In this document: piece after piece, positions 7,918-15,897 of the stretch
Layout: every line of letters starts with the position of its first letter
Position numbering within the stretch: position 1 is the first letter of the stretch
Source of the DNA: Lactiplantibacillus daoliensis
Lineage (GTDB): Bacteria; Bacillota; Bacilli; Lactobacillales; Lactobacillaceae
Length of the DNA: 64,000 nt
NCBI RefSeq assembly: GCF_005405005.1
Contig: NZ_BJDH01000006.1
Span: 62,001-126,000 of the forward strand
Direction: 5' to 3'
Notes under the pieces: model-generated
What the model saw: only the letters and a program-made list of their open reading frames with translations
The model's database searches: none
Told to the model about the DNA's origin: nothing
Program-made: the position numbers and the translations under genes

Positions 7918-8994
7918 TTGGAATTATGGTCACGGTTTGTCCACAACGTGCGGCTACGGCGGGCTTGCGTGTTAGTGTTAATTTGTCTGGGGCTCTATTT
8001 AGCGTCCAGCATGTTGAGTATTATTTTGTTAACGTTTATTTTCACGTTTTTGGTGACACGGTTGGTTCGATTCATTCAGCGCTGGGTAAAGATTCCAAGT
8101 ATGCTGATTGTGATCACCGTTTATGCATTAGTCGTTTTGGGATTGTATTTTGCGGTGACGACTTATCTGCCTCAATTAATCAAACAAACTCTTTCAACGT
8201 TTGAATCGGTTTACCGATTCTATCAGGATCCATCGCACGACACGAATGAATTCTTGTCGTGGGTCACGAATTATTTCCAAGAATCTGAGATTTTAAAGCA
8301 AGCTAAAACTGGTATTTCGGTTGTTTTTAAATATATTACGAATATCGGAAATATGGGGCTGACGTTCTTCTTGTCGTTTATCTTGAGTTTCTTCTTTACG
8401 GTTGAGGATCAGCAGATGCGTCGGTTTTCCAAGCGTTTTTTAACCAGTACCTTTGGCTGGTTTTTCCAAGACGTGTACTTCTTTGCTAAGAAGTTCGTCA
8501 ATAGCTTTGGGGTCGTGTTGGAAGCCCAATTTCTGATTGCGATTGTGAATACGGTCATTACAGTTATTTTTATGGCCTTTTTGCACATGCCACAGCTGAT
8601 CAGTTTGGGCTTGATGATCTTCCTGTTAAGCTTGATCCCGGTGGCTGGCGTTATCATTTCGCTGATCCCGCTCTGTTTGATTGCGTACTCAGTCGGTGGT
8701 TTTCGCTATGTTGTCTACATGGTGATCATGATTGCTATCGTGCACACGCTGGAAGCGTACGTGTTAAATCCAAAATTTATGGCAAGTCGGACGGAACTGC
8801 CAGTCTTTTACACTTTTGTTGTCTTACTGGTCAGTGAACGTCTATTTGGCGTCTGGGGCTTGATCGTCGGTGTCCCAATTTTTAACTTTATTTTGGATAT
8901 TATCGGCGTGAAACCGGTTCACGGGCTGAAACCGAAAATTCATTTGAAAAAAAGTTTAAATTCTGACCATGATTCGGGAAATAACCCCGGATAA
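7918..8994 (+). CDS. AI-2E family transporter (PerM/YueF-like)
   Basis: The 358-residue protein has about seven to eight membrane segments. The C-terminal layout, with SLIPVAGVIISLIPL, EAYVLNPKFMASRTELP and FGVWGLIVGVPIFNFI, is typical of the AI-2E/PerM family. Despite the family name, many members are thought to be ion or metabolite exporters, so the substrate is open. The start is TTG 7918, with AGAGGAG about 10 bp upstream; no ATG in frame fits better. It is followed by a promoter-like gap of about 70 bp before gpm. Confidence 0.8.
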   Translation: MELWSRFVHNVRLRRACVLVLICLGLYLASSMLSIILLTFIFTFLVTRLVRFIQRWVKIPSMLIVITVYALVVLGLYFAVTTYLPQLIKQTLSTFESVYRFYQDPSHDTNEFLSWVTNYFQESEILKQAKTGISVVFKYITNIGNMGLTFFLSFILSFFFTVEDQQMRRFSKRFLTSTFGWFFQDVYFFAKKFVNSFGVVLEAQFLIAIVNTVITVIFMAFLHMPQLISLGLMIFLLSLIPVAGVIISLIPLCLIAYSVGGFRYVVYMVIMIAIVHTLEAYVLNPKFMASRTELPVFYTFVVLLVSERLFGVWGLIVGVPIFNFILDIIGVKPVHGLKPKIHLKKSLNSDHDSGNNPG

Positions 8995-9066
8995 TATTTT
9001 GATTTTTCGGCGTTTCAGTGTAAAATAAGTGAAGTAAATAATAAATGAAAGAGGTCATTAACTGCT

Positions 9067-9759
9067 ATGGCAAAATTAGTATTGATTCGTCACGGTCAAA
9101 GTGAATGGAACCTGTCAAACCAATTTACGGGTTGGGTTGACGTTGATTTAAGTGAAAAGGGTGTTGAAGAAGCTAAAGCTGCTGGTAAGAAAGTTGCCGA
9201 AGCTGGCTTGAAGTTTGATTATGCCTTTACTTCAGTTTTGACTCGTGCCATCAAGACATTGCACTACGTTTTGGAAGAATCTGACCAACTTTGGATTCCT
9301 GAAACCAAGACTTGGCGCTTAAACGAACGTCATTATGGCGCATTACAAGGTTTGAACAAGAAGGAAACCGCTGAAAAATACGGTGACGACCAAGTTCATA
9401 TCTGGCGTCGTTCATATGACGTTTTACCTCCATTATTGAGTGCTGATGATGAAGGTTCAGCTGTTAACGATCGTCGTTATGCTGACTTAGACCCTAACAT
9501 CGTCCCTGGTGGCGAAAACTTGAAGGTTACTTTGGAACGGGTTATGCCTTTCTGGGAAGACCAAATTGCTCCAAAGTTGCTCGATGGTAAGAACGTCATC
9601 ATCGCAGCCCATGGTAACTCATTACGTGCCCTTTCAAAATACATCGAACAGATTTCTGACGATGATATTATGAATCTTGAAATGGCTACTGGTGAACCAG
9701 TTGTCTATGATTTCGACGAAAAGTTGAATGTCTTAGGCAAAGAAAAGTTAGGCAAATAA
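9067..9759 (+). CDS. gpmA: 2,3-bisphosphoglycerate-dependent phosphoglycerate mutase
   Basis: The 230-residue enzyme interconverts 3- and 2-phosphoglycerate in glycolysis. The phosphohistidine motif [10 protein letters not shown] lies at residues 6-15, [11 protein letters not shown] near 90, and the second catalytic His is in AAHGNSLR near 181. The length is usual for Gram-positive dPGM. The codon use is biased toward frequent codons, as in highly expressed genes. GAAAGAGGT precedes ATG 9067, and a strong hairpin follows at 9788-9818. A diverged 3' duplicate lies at 14768-14980. Confidence 0.95.
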   Translation: MAKLVLIRHGQSEWNLSNQFTGWVDVDLSEKGVEEAKAAGKKVAEAGLKFDYAFTSVLTRAIKTLHYVLEESDQLWIPETKTWRLNERHYGALQGLNKKETAEKYGDDQVHIWRRSYDVLPPLLSADDEGSAVNDRRYADLDPNIVPGGENLKVTLERVMPFWEDQIAPKLLDGKNVIIAAHGNSLRALSKYIEQISDDDIMNLEMATGEPVVYDFDEKLNVLGKEKLGK

Positions 9760-9787
9760 TTAGCTAATTATTTACTGATTTTAGAAG

Positions 9788-9818
9788 AAGCGCCCGCACT
9801 TGTGGGGGGCGCTTTTTT
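9788..9818 (+). terminator. gpmA terminator
   Basis: AAGCGCCC pairs with GGGCGCTT and is followed by T's. A near-identical hairpin follows the truncated gpm copy at 15009-15038. Confidence 0.85.
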
Positions 9819-9951
9819 ATGGCTCTAAATTCGGCTAAGTTGCGATAACTTAGGGTGAGTTTGGCAATTTGTGACAACAAACGGACGCTAAATGGACACT
9901 ACTACTTTCAATTTAGTTTGTTAACTTTCTGAAAATCAAGGAGGACTTTAC

Positions 9952-10167
9952 ATGTATGATGAAGCAGAATTATTAGAAGCCAAACGGCAAATTGATTCAA
10001 CCTTGCATAAGATTCGTGAAGTTGTGAAGACTTTTGAAGCTAAGGATGATCCATCACGGTATAAGTCTCAATTGACACTGGCTAAACGTCGATTGAAAGC
10101 TTTTGGGATTGCTAATCAGTTGATTGAAGATAAGTTAGCGGAGTTGAAAGCAGCTAGTGGACGCTAA
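9952..10167 (+). CDS. Small helical protein of unknown function (71 aa)
   Basis: The 71-residue charged, strongly helical protein (many Lys, Glu, Leu) may form a coiled coil or helical hairpin. No family is recognised. AAGGAGG lies 9 bp before ATG 9952, so it is a credible gene. It sits between gpm and copy 1 of the 81-aa gene. In the otherwise parallel segment at 14768-15507 this gene is missing: the sequence jumps from the gpm-downstream region to the end of this gene, joining at a shared GCTA. Confidence 0.6.
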   Translation: MYDEAELLEAKRQIDSTLHKIREVVKTFEAKDDPSRYKSQLTLAKRRLKAFGIANQLIEDKLAELKAASGR

Positions 10168-10299
10168 ATGGGCACTAGCCATTAAGATTTAGAGATACTC
10201 GAGCATGAGTTGAAAATGACTCTCCGGGACCTCCCACATCTCCTACGAGAGTTGGCATAAGATTAAGACAAAGAGAATTGATAAGGGGTATTTGAATAC

Positions 10300-10545
10300 A
10301 TGAGTGAAACAGCAGCAAACGAAGTCACACAACGCGAAATGATCCGGATTATTGGGCTGTTCCGTAAGAATGGTTTTAAAGGTGAATACGTGAGTTTCCA
10401 ACATGTTGTTGATGAAGGGGCTAGTTACTTCGTTGTCATGTCTGATGAAAATAATGGGACGCAGGGCTTATTTAAAGCTGATTTGTTAGCTGGGACGATT
10501 GAATTCCAATATATGTTGGATGAGAATCACGCAGTAGCTAAGTAA
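10300..10545 (+). CDS. 81-aa paralogue array protein, copy 1
   Basis: The 81-residue soluble protein has a predicted alpha/beta make-up: REMIRIIGLFRKNGF helix, then beta-rich YFVVMSDENNGTQGLFKADLLAGTIEFQYM. The family is unrecognised. Three intact copies (10300, 11493, 15259) and one decayed copy (about 15637-15718) occur within 6 kb. The proteins differ at only a few residues while third codon positions differ often, so the sequence is under constraint. GGGG about 10 bp before ATG (GGGGTATTTGAATAC) is the shared ribosome site. Confidence 0.7.
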   Translation: MSETAANEVTQREMIRIIGLFRKNGFKGEYVSFQHVVDEGASYFVVMSDENNGTQGLFKADLLAGTIEFQYMLDENHAVAK

Positions 10546-10674
10546 ATGGAATTGAACAGTTTAAAAAAACAGTAATGTAGTTAGGAAGGAAACCCTGATT
10601 TTTCGGGATAATTCTAAAGTAATATTTGTAGTTGAAGATATGGTATTATCTATATTTGGTTTTGGGGGGATAGT

Positions 10675-11415
10675 ATGAATTTTATAATGACTCATTTTTC
10701 AGGGATATTAGAATTATTAACAGCTATTATTGGTTTTCTTCAAGTTACACATGCAAGGAAAAATGATAGAGTAATTCAAAATGAAATAAGAAGTAACAAC
10801 TTCAATACTAATAATGTTAATGGAAACAATAACACCGGTAATATGAGTATTGCACAAACTATCATTTCAACGGGTAGTAGTGAATCTAATGATAAAGAAT
10901 GGCGGAGAAATAAAGAACAACATGGCTATTTTTTTATTGTTATTTTTATAGTGTTCCTGATAGTTACATTTATGCCGCTCTTTTATCAGTCCGGAAAATT
11001 TACAATAACTGGCCTTGATCTAATGCACAAAGAATATATTGCACGGAAGTCATTAATATTGTTTATAAGATGTGTATCGATTTTCTCTTTTGTTTTACTA
11101 ATCAATTATTGGTTTTTTAGAAAGCCGTGGATTCAAAAGCAAGAGCATGAAATTTCTATACTTATTCCACTAAGAATAGTTGCCGCTATTTTGTGGACTC
11201 TGGTCCCATTTGGTATTGCATGGTTAAGCATGAGGTTGAGTAGCGAGAATGTTCCAACATTTATTTTAATTGCTTATGTAATATCACTGTTTTGGTATCT
11301 TAAGCTTTTTTATAATATTTCAATTCTTAATACTTATTATTTTTTCAAAAAAAGTAACATATGGACTCATGTATTGGCATGGGTGCCAACGATAGTTCTA
11401 CTACTTTTAATTTAA
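10675..11415 (+). CDS. AT-rich multispanning membrane protein, unknown (cargo)
   Basis: The 246-residue protein has an N-terminal hydrophobic segment (residues 4-22), an Asn-rich polar stretch (NNFNTNNVNGNNNTGN, about 42-58) and then about four more membrane segments, with SSESNDKEWRRNKEQ before the second. No family is recognised. Base composition is clearly more AT-rich than the neighbours and rare codons (ATA, AGA) are common, which suggests transfer from elsewhere. TTTGGGGGGATAGT provides the ribosome site. It lies between copies 1 and 2 of the 81-aa gene, so it is cargo in the array. A role in defence or bacteriocin immunity is only speculation. Confidence 0.6.
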   Translation: MNFIMTHFSGILELLTAIIGFLQVTHARKNDRVIQNEIRSNNFNTNNVNGNNNTGNMSIAQTIISTGSSESNDKEWRRNKEQHGYFFIVIFIVFLIVTFMPLFYQSGKFTITGLDLMHKEYIARKSLILFIRCVSIFSFVLLINYWFFRKPWIQKQEHEISILIPLRIVAAILWTLVPFGIAWLSMRLSSENVPTFILIAYVISLFWYLKLFYNISILNTYYFFKKSNIWTHVLAWVPTIVLLLLI

Positions 11416-11492
11416 GAGTATATTATTGGTAAAATGCAGAATGATTAAATTTTTTTGTAATAGGATTCAGATGTATAGGGGTATTTGAGTAC

Positions 11493-11738
11493 ATGAGTGA
11501 AACAGTAGCAAATGAAGTCACACAACGCGAAATGATCCGGATCATTGGGTTGTTCCGTAAGAATGGGTTTAAAGGCGAATACGTGGGTTTCCAGCACGTC
11601 GTTGACGAAGGGGCTAGTTACTTCGTTGTGATGTCAGATGAAAACAATGGAACTCAAGGCTTATTTAAAGCCGACTTGTTAGCTGGGACGATTGAATTCC
11701 AATATATGTTGGATGAAAATCATGAAGTTGCTAAGTAA
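11493..11738 (+). CDS. 81-aa paralogue array protein, copy 2
   Basis: The 81-residue protein matches copy 1 except for about three residues (A5V, S27G, A78E), while many codons differ silently. Only the last ~20 bp before the ATG (ATAGGGGTATTTGAGTACATG) resemble the leader of the other copies; farther upstream the sequence is that of the AT-rich membrane gene region. This marks a recombination joint just before the ribosome site. Function unknown. Confidence 0.7.
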   Translation: MSETVANEVTQREMIRIIGLFRKNGFKGEYVGFQHVVDEGASYFVVMSDENNGTQGLFKADLLAGTIEFQYMLDENHEVAK

Positions 11739-12231
11739 ATAGAACTAGTTGAAAAGGTGGTTAACGTCACCTCTTCTGGTTCTCTGTCAAACAACCTAAA
11801 GTCAGAGGTATCAAGATTGTCGTTACAATTTTGATGCCTCTTTTACTATACTTAAATTGAGGTTGAAGTTAGCATTGCGACTCCGAATATTGGTGATTGC
11901 CAAATAACGCTGGTAGCTCAAGCTGGAAGTCAATCGCCAATTTAAAATTTTTCCAGAATCTCGCTTAAGATTCAACGTAGTGTATTTGTACCAAGCTCAG
12001 CCTTGCACTAGAGAGTATATTTTCGATATTTGCTCAGCACAGTTCCAGTATGTTATTTAAACACGCGCATAAAATGTTTTAGGCTTTCAAAAAATATTCC
12101 CCAATTATGTTGACCAGATCGATGGTTGTTGATAAAAGATATCTAGCATAAATTGATCTTTTCCTCTAAAATGTTCAGCCTCATAGGCACATAATCCAGC
12201 AGTTGAAACATTACAAATATTTTCAGACCCT
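11739..12231. other. Gene-poor spacer with terminator, before integrase remnant
   Basis: About 490 bp without a supported gene. A hairpin after copy 2 (AGGTG/CACCT) and a stronger one at 11804-11845 (AGAGGTATCAA / TTGATGCCTCT plus T's) end transcription. The rest is unassigned and may be decayed mobile DNA. Confidence 0.5.
11804..11845 (+). terminator. Terminator downstream of 81-aa copy 2
   Basis: AGAGGTATCAA pairs with TTGATGCCTCT (one G-U) and is followed by TTTTA. Confidence 0.65.
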
Positions 12232-12801
12232 ATGAGGACTAAATCAGATGATAAGAAATTTATGGCGATTGCTGATTTCAAGAAGATTAGGAACTTTTTG
12301 CTAAGCTATCATTATAAATTGACGGATGTAGATCGGTTGGCATTACTGATAATATCGCAATCTGGACTGCGTGTCGGTGAATGTTTAGCACTTAAGTATG
12401 ATGACATCGATTTTCTTCATAAGACGCTACCTCCTCGAGTAGTTAGCATATTAGATTAGTGGGTGAGGTATCATCGGCAAGCTCTATTTAGAAATGGTGT
12501 AAGCAACCCGGACCATTTTCTATTGTGGAATAAAGAAGGCCGATTGCCCCGTTCTAGTTCAATCAATACAGCATATCATCAAGTTCAAAAAAAGTTAGGA
12601 GTGGAACCAAAGTTCAGTATGCATACGCTTAGGCATATGTTAGCAAGCTTGATGGTCGGAAGCAAGGATATCTCGTTGAGTTATGTTTCAAAGTATCTTG
12701 GGCATGCTAGTGTTTTGATGACGCAGAAATACTATATTGGGCTGTTGCCCGAACAGGTAGAGGTGGAAGCTGGTAAAGTTGCAAAGGTGATAGCAGAGTA
12801 A
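12232..12801 (+). pseudogene. Tyrosine recombinase (phage/ICE integrase) remnant
   Basis: Two same-frame pieces, split only by TAG at 12457-12459, carry the catalytic landmarks of a tyrosine integrase. SGLRVGECLALKYDDID holds the first Arg, HTLRHMLAS the HxxR, and KYLGHASVLMTQKYY the final His and nucleophile Tyr. The stop falls where ILDQW would be expected, so CAG to TAG is likely. The segment between the first Arg motif and RVVSILD is too short by an estimated 25-35 residues, and the N-terminal arm- and core-binding domains are mostly absent. The gene is therefore dead in three ways. It marks the patch as a former mobile element. Confidence 0.85.
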
Positions 12802-12807
12802 TTATTG

Positions 12808-12847
12808 AAAGATAGGCCATTATTGGCCAGTGACCTATCTTTTTTTT
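12808..12847 (+). terminator. Terminator between integrase remnant and OLD gene
   Basis: AAAGATAGG pairs with CCTATCTTT, and an internal GGCC..GGCC pairing extends it; eight T follow. Confidence 0.8.
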
Positions 12848-12896
12848 GTTAATATTGTATGATTACTGTATATAACAGTGATCAGGGGGCATTTGA

Positions 12897-14591
12897 ATGA
12901 TTGAATCATTGACCTTTAATGGCTATAAAAATTTTTCAAAGGAATCGATGAGTGGATTTGAAGAAATTTATCCGATTAATTTAATAATTGGGAAAAATAA
13001 CATTGGTAAATCTAGCTTATTACAAATGATTACAAGTCTATCGACTAGAGATTTATTCAATAAATGGGGAAAACAAGCTGATGTTGTGCGGATAACATGT
13101 ACTGCAAGTAAAAAGAGAATTGAAAAATTTTTTAGCAGTAGAACTGGTGGTGGTGATATATATGGTAATCACTGGAGGTATGGTAAACAATTTGTAGGAT
13201 ATATGGTAAGAGGAGAGTTGATTTTTAATCAGTCACGCGGTGTGTCTGTAAAAAATGTGCAGGTGAGCGAGTCACGGGATAATTTGAATGATTTTAAAAC
13301 TCCAGAGCAAGGGATTGATGAATGGACCTATCTAATTAGTGGTTCTGTTATGGATGAAGTGAATCAGACTATCGTAAGGTTGTCTGCTGATAGGAACATG
13401 ATTCCTGAAGTTGCACAAAATGAAATGAGTGTATTGTCAGATGGAAGTGGCGCGACTAATGTAATAAGAGCCTATTTAAATAAGTCTAAGTTAGATAGTA
13501 ATCGTGTTCAAAAAGATTTGCTAAATGCTTTAAATACGATAATGCAGGGTGAAGATTTTTTCTCAGATATCGTTTCTCAGGAAATAGATGAAGAAGATAA
13601 TCCGCATTGGGAAACGTTCTTGACTGAGAAGGATAAGGGACAAATAGCATTATCTGATTCTGGTAGTGGATTACGAACAATCTTATTGGTATTAGTAAAG
13701 CTATTTTTGGTCAAAAAGGGATCGGTGTATGTTTTTGAGGAGTTAGAAAATAATTTACATCCTGCCATACAGCGAAGTTTGTTTAGATTTATTTTTAAAT
13801 GGATCAAAGACAATAATGTATATCTATTCTTAACTTCACATTCTAATATTCCTATCGATATGTGTATCTCAGATGATAAAGCACAAATTATACATGTTCA
13901 TAAGGCTAACGGGGGAGTTGTAGCAACACCTGCAGTTAGTTTTAGACAAAACGATGATATTTTGCAGGATCTAGGTGTTCACGGTAGTGACTTGCTACAA
14001 TCAAATGGCATTATTTGGGTTGAGGGCCCTTCAGATCGAGTTTATTTGAATGCATGGCTAAAGTTGTTATCTGGTGGAAAAATTATTGAAAATAAGCATT
14101 ATCAAATAATGTTTTATGGTGGAAGGCTCCTTGCACACCTGTCAGGAACTCCTAAAAATGAGCTGATTTCGTTATTATTGGCTAATCATAACTCTGCTAT
14201 TATTATGGATAGTGATAGAACGAGTAAAGGTAAAAGAATAAATGTAACCAAGAATAGGGTGAAAAGGGAATTCGAAGATGCTGGCAAATTTGTTTGGATT
14301 ACAATGGGTAAAGAAATTGAAAACTATTTGTCACCACGTGTTCTTTCACAATATTTTGGGAAAAATAATTCAAATTTAGAGTTAGAACAATACGCTAAGA
14401 TTAACGAATATCTAGATGAAAAATATAAACAACGGCAGTCTGCCTTTCAAGGAAAACAATATACAAGTAATAAAGTCGGAAACTCGCGTAAGATTGTGTC
14501 ACTATTTAGTGATGCGGATTTAGATGTTTTAGATTTGCGTCGACAAATGCAAAAATTATTGGATACTATTACTATTTGGAATAAAATTTAG
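12897..14591 (+). CDS. OLD family ATP-dependent endonuclease (ABC-type ATPase + TOPRIM), candidate phage defence
   Basis: The 564-residue protein has an N-terminal ABC/SMC-like ATPase with Walker A GKNNIGKSS (32-40), a signature-like SDSGSGLRT (about 257-265), Walker B VFEELENNLHP (E281-E282) and a switch His in LTSHSN. The C-terminal TOPRIM half has WVEGPSDR (Glu 376) and MDSD (438-440). That combination defines OLD/GajA-type nucleases. No UvrD/GajB-like helicase gene follows, so it fits a stand-alone class 1 OLD rather than Gabija. OLD proteins can act against phages, but activity here is inferred. Strong AT-rich codon use and the adjacent dead integrase indicate acquisition. GATCAGGGGG precedes ATG 12897. 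Confidence 0.85.
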   Translation: MIESLTFNGYKNFSKESMSGFEEIYPINLIIGKNNIGKSSLLQMITSLSTRDLFNKWGKQADVVRITCTASKKRIEKFFSSRTGGGDIYGNHWRYGKQFVGYMVRGELIFNQSRGVSVKNVQVSESRDNLNDFKTPEQGIDEWTYLISGSVMDEVNQTIVRLSADRNMIPEVAQNEMSVLSDGSGATNVIRAYLNKSKLDSNRVQKDLLNALNTIMQGEDFFSDIVSQEIDEEDNPHWETFLTEKDKGQIALSDSGSGLRTILLVLVKLFLVKKGSVYVFEELENNLHPAIQRSLFRFIFKWIKDNNVYLFLTSHSNIPIDMCISDDKAQIIHVHKANGGVVATPAVSFRQNDDILQDLGVHGSDLLQSNGIIWVEGPSDRVYLNAWLKLLSGGKIIENKHYQIMFYGGRLLAHLSGTPKNELISLLLANHNSAIIMDSDRTSKGKRINVTKNRVKREFEDAGKFVWITMGKEIENYLSPRVLSQYFGKNNSNLELEQYAKINEYLDEKYKQRQSAFQGKQYTSNKVGNSRKIVSLFSDADLDVLDLRRQMQKLLDTITIWNKI

Positions 14592-14767
14592 TGGATATTT
14601 GCTGTTTCCTGAATAAAAATTAAAAAACCAAATTCTAATATTTATGTTATAAATCCCGTTAACTTAAGGTTTTGTATGATGAGCTTGACTAATAATGGAC
14701 ACTACTAATTTCTGACTAATGCTTGGATATGCTGTAGTAGCAATGGTTAGAGGTATATTAAGGCTCT
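14592..14767. other. Junction spacer upstream of truncated gpm
   Basis: No gene seen. ATGGACACTACTA (14694-14706) also occurs downstream of the intact gpm (9892-9904), which suggests a former recombination joint. Confidence 0.4.
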
Positions 14768-14980
14768 CCTTTCTGGGAAGACCAAATTGCTCCTAAGTTG
14801 CTTGATGGTAAGAACGTCATCATCGCAGCCCATGGTAACTCATTACGTGCCTTAAGCAAGTACATTGAAAACATCTCTGATGATGATATCATGAACTTGG
14901 AAATGGCTACTGGTGAACCAGTTGTTTATGACTTCGATGAAAAATTGAACGTCTTAGGCAAAGAGAAGTTAGGCAAATAA
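14768..14980 (+). pseudogene. Truncated second phosphoglycerate mutase 3' end
   Basis: Codons for the last 70 residues of a phosphoglycerate mutase ([12 protein letters not shown] through GKEKLGK) match residues 161-230 of the complete gene at 9067-9759 almost exactly in protein but with scattered synonymous differences. The first 160 codons, including LIRHG, are absent. An ATG at 14798 could start a 60-residue peptide without an active site. The downstream hairpin and spacer are also duplicated. The synonymous drift points to a donor from a different strain or an old duplication rather than a recent copy. Confidence 0.9.
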
Positions 14981-15008
14981 TCAGCCGATTATTTACTGAT
15001 TTTATAAG

Positions 15009-15038
15009 AAGCGCCCGCTTAGTGGGGGGCGCTTTTTT
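15009..15038 (+). terminator. Duplicated gpm terminator
   Basis: AAGCGCCC / GGGCGCTT plus T's, parallel to the hairpin at 9788-9818. Confidence 0.8.
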
Positions 15039-15258
15039 ATGGCCCAAAATTCGGCTAAGTTGAGATAACTTAGGATAAGTTTGGCAATTAATGACAAATT
15101 CGGACGCTAGTGGACGCTAAATGGGCACTAGCAATTAAGATTTAGGGACGCATGGAGTTGACTGAAATAGGTACCCGTGAGCCCCCGTAGCATCCGCGGG
15201 AATGCGAAGCGTAAGCGATTGAATAAGAAGACAAGAATTGATAGGGGTATTTGAATAC

Positions 15259-15507
15259 ATGAGTGAAGCAACAAATGCAAACGAAGTTACACAACGCGAA
15301 ATGATCCGGATTATTGGCTTGTTTCGCAAGAACGGTTTTAAGGGCGAATACGTCAGTTTCCAACATGTCGTTGACGAAGGGGCTAGTTACTTCGTCGTGA
15401 TGTCAGATGAGAATAACGGAACACAAGGCTTGTTTAAAGCAGACTTGTTAGCTGGGACGATTGAATTCCAGTATATGTTGGATGAAAATCATGAAGTTGC
15501 TAAGTAA
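15259..15507 (+). CDS. 81-aa paralogue array protein, copy 3 (82 aa)
   Basis: The 82-residue copy has a slightly altered N-terminus (MSEATNANEV) and then a sequence nearly identical to copies 1 and 2. The start is ATG 15259 with GGGGTATTTGAATAC before it; a TTG 21 bp upstream only extends the frame through that site. It lies in the second gpm-like unit, which lacks the 71-aa gene. Silent differences from copies 1 and 2 are numerous. A hairpin with a T-run follows. Function unknown. Confidence 0.7.
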   Translation: MSEATNANEVTQREMIRIIGLFRKNGFKGEYVSFQHVVDEGASYFVVMSDENNGTQGLFKADLLAGTIEFQYMLDENHEVAK

Positions 15508-15519
15508 ATAGAACGAGTT

Positions 15520-15549
15520 GAAGGGATGGCTGTTGCTATCTCTTTTTTT
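15520..15549 (+). terminator. Terminator after 81-aa copy 3
   Basis: AGGGATGGC..GCTATCTCT pairing with a T7 run. Confidence 0.55.
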
Positions 15550-15636
15550 GATGCATATGAAGACTATCAATATTAATTTGAAAGCTGGTATACTTTGCAA
15601 TGACTTTATAAAGTGTAGAATCTATGACTGTCGAGA

Positions 15637-15718
15637 TAAGCTTGAATAAGCCGAGAAACCAGTAAAGACGATTGAATTCTAATATATGCTGAATGAAAAT
15701 CATGAAGTTGCTAAGTAA
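15637..15718 (+). pseudogene. Decayed fourth copy of the 81-aa gene (3' fragment)
   Basis: The last ~17 codons (TIEF.YMLNENHEVAK) align with the 3' ends of the intact copies; the Gln codon of EFQYM has become TAA. Weaker similarity reaches back to about 15637. A terminator-like hairpin follows at 15731-15760, as after the other copies. Confidence 0.75.
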
Positions 15719-15730
15719 ACAGATTAATTT

Positions 15731-15760
15731 GGAAGGGATGGGTAACACCATTTCTTTTTT
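15731..15760 (+). terminator. Terminator-like hairpin after decayed copy 4
   Basis: GGAAGGGATGG and CCATTTCTTT pair imperfectly around a short loop; six T follow. Confidence 0.55.
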
Positions 15761-15897
15761 AGTACGACGAATTTACAATTGAAGCGCAACATTAATTAAA
15801 TGAAGCAGAAAGTTCCCTCAAGCTAGGATTAGCGATTCGTATTGTAGTCCTAAATGGGATGCTTACTGAGCCAAATGTAATTATGGGTTGCACCTTT

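Noticed and set aside
12897-14591. Gabija (GajA-GajB) or PARIS system
   Set aside because: No UvrD-like GajB follows, and ATPase and TOPRIM are in one chain rather than split as in PARIS; a single-gene OLD fits better.
14798-14980. A separate 60-aa functional gene
   Set aside because: It is the 3' end of a phosphoglycerate mutase without the N-terminal catalytic half and has no own ribosome site.
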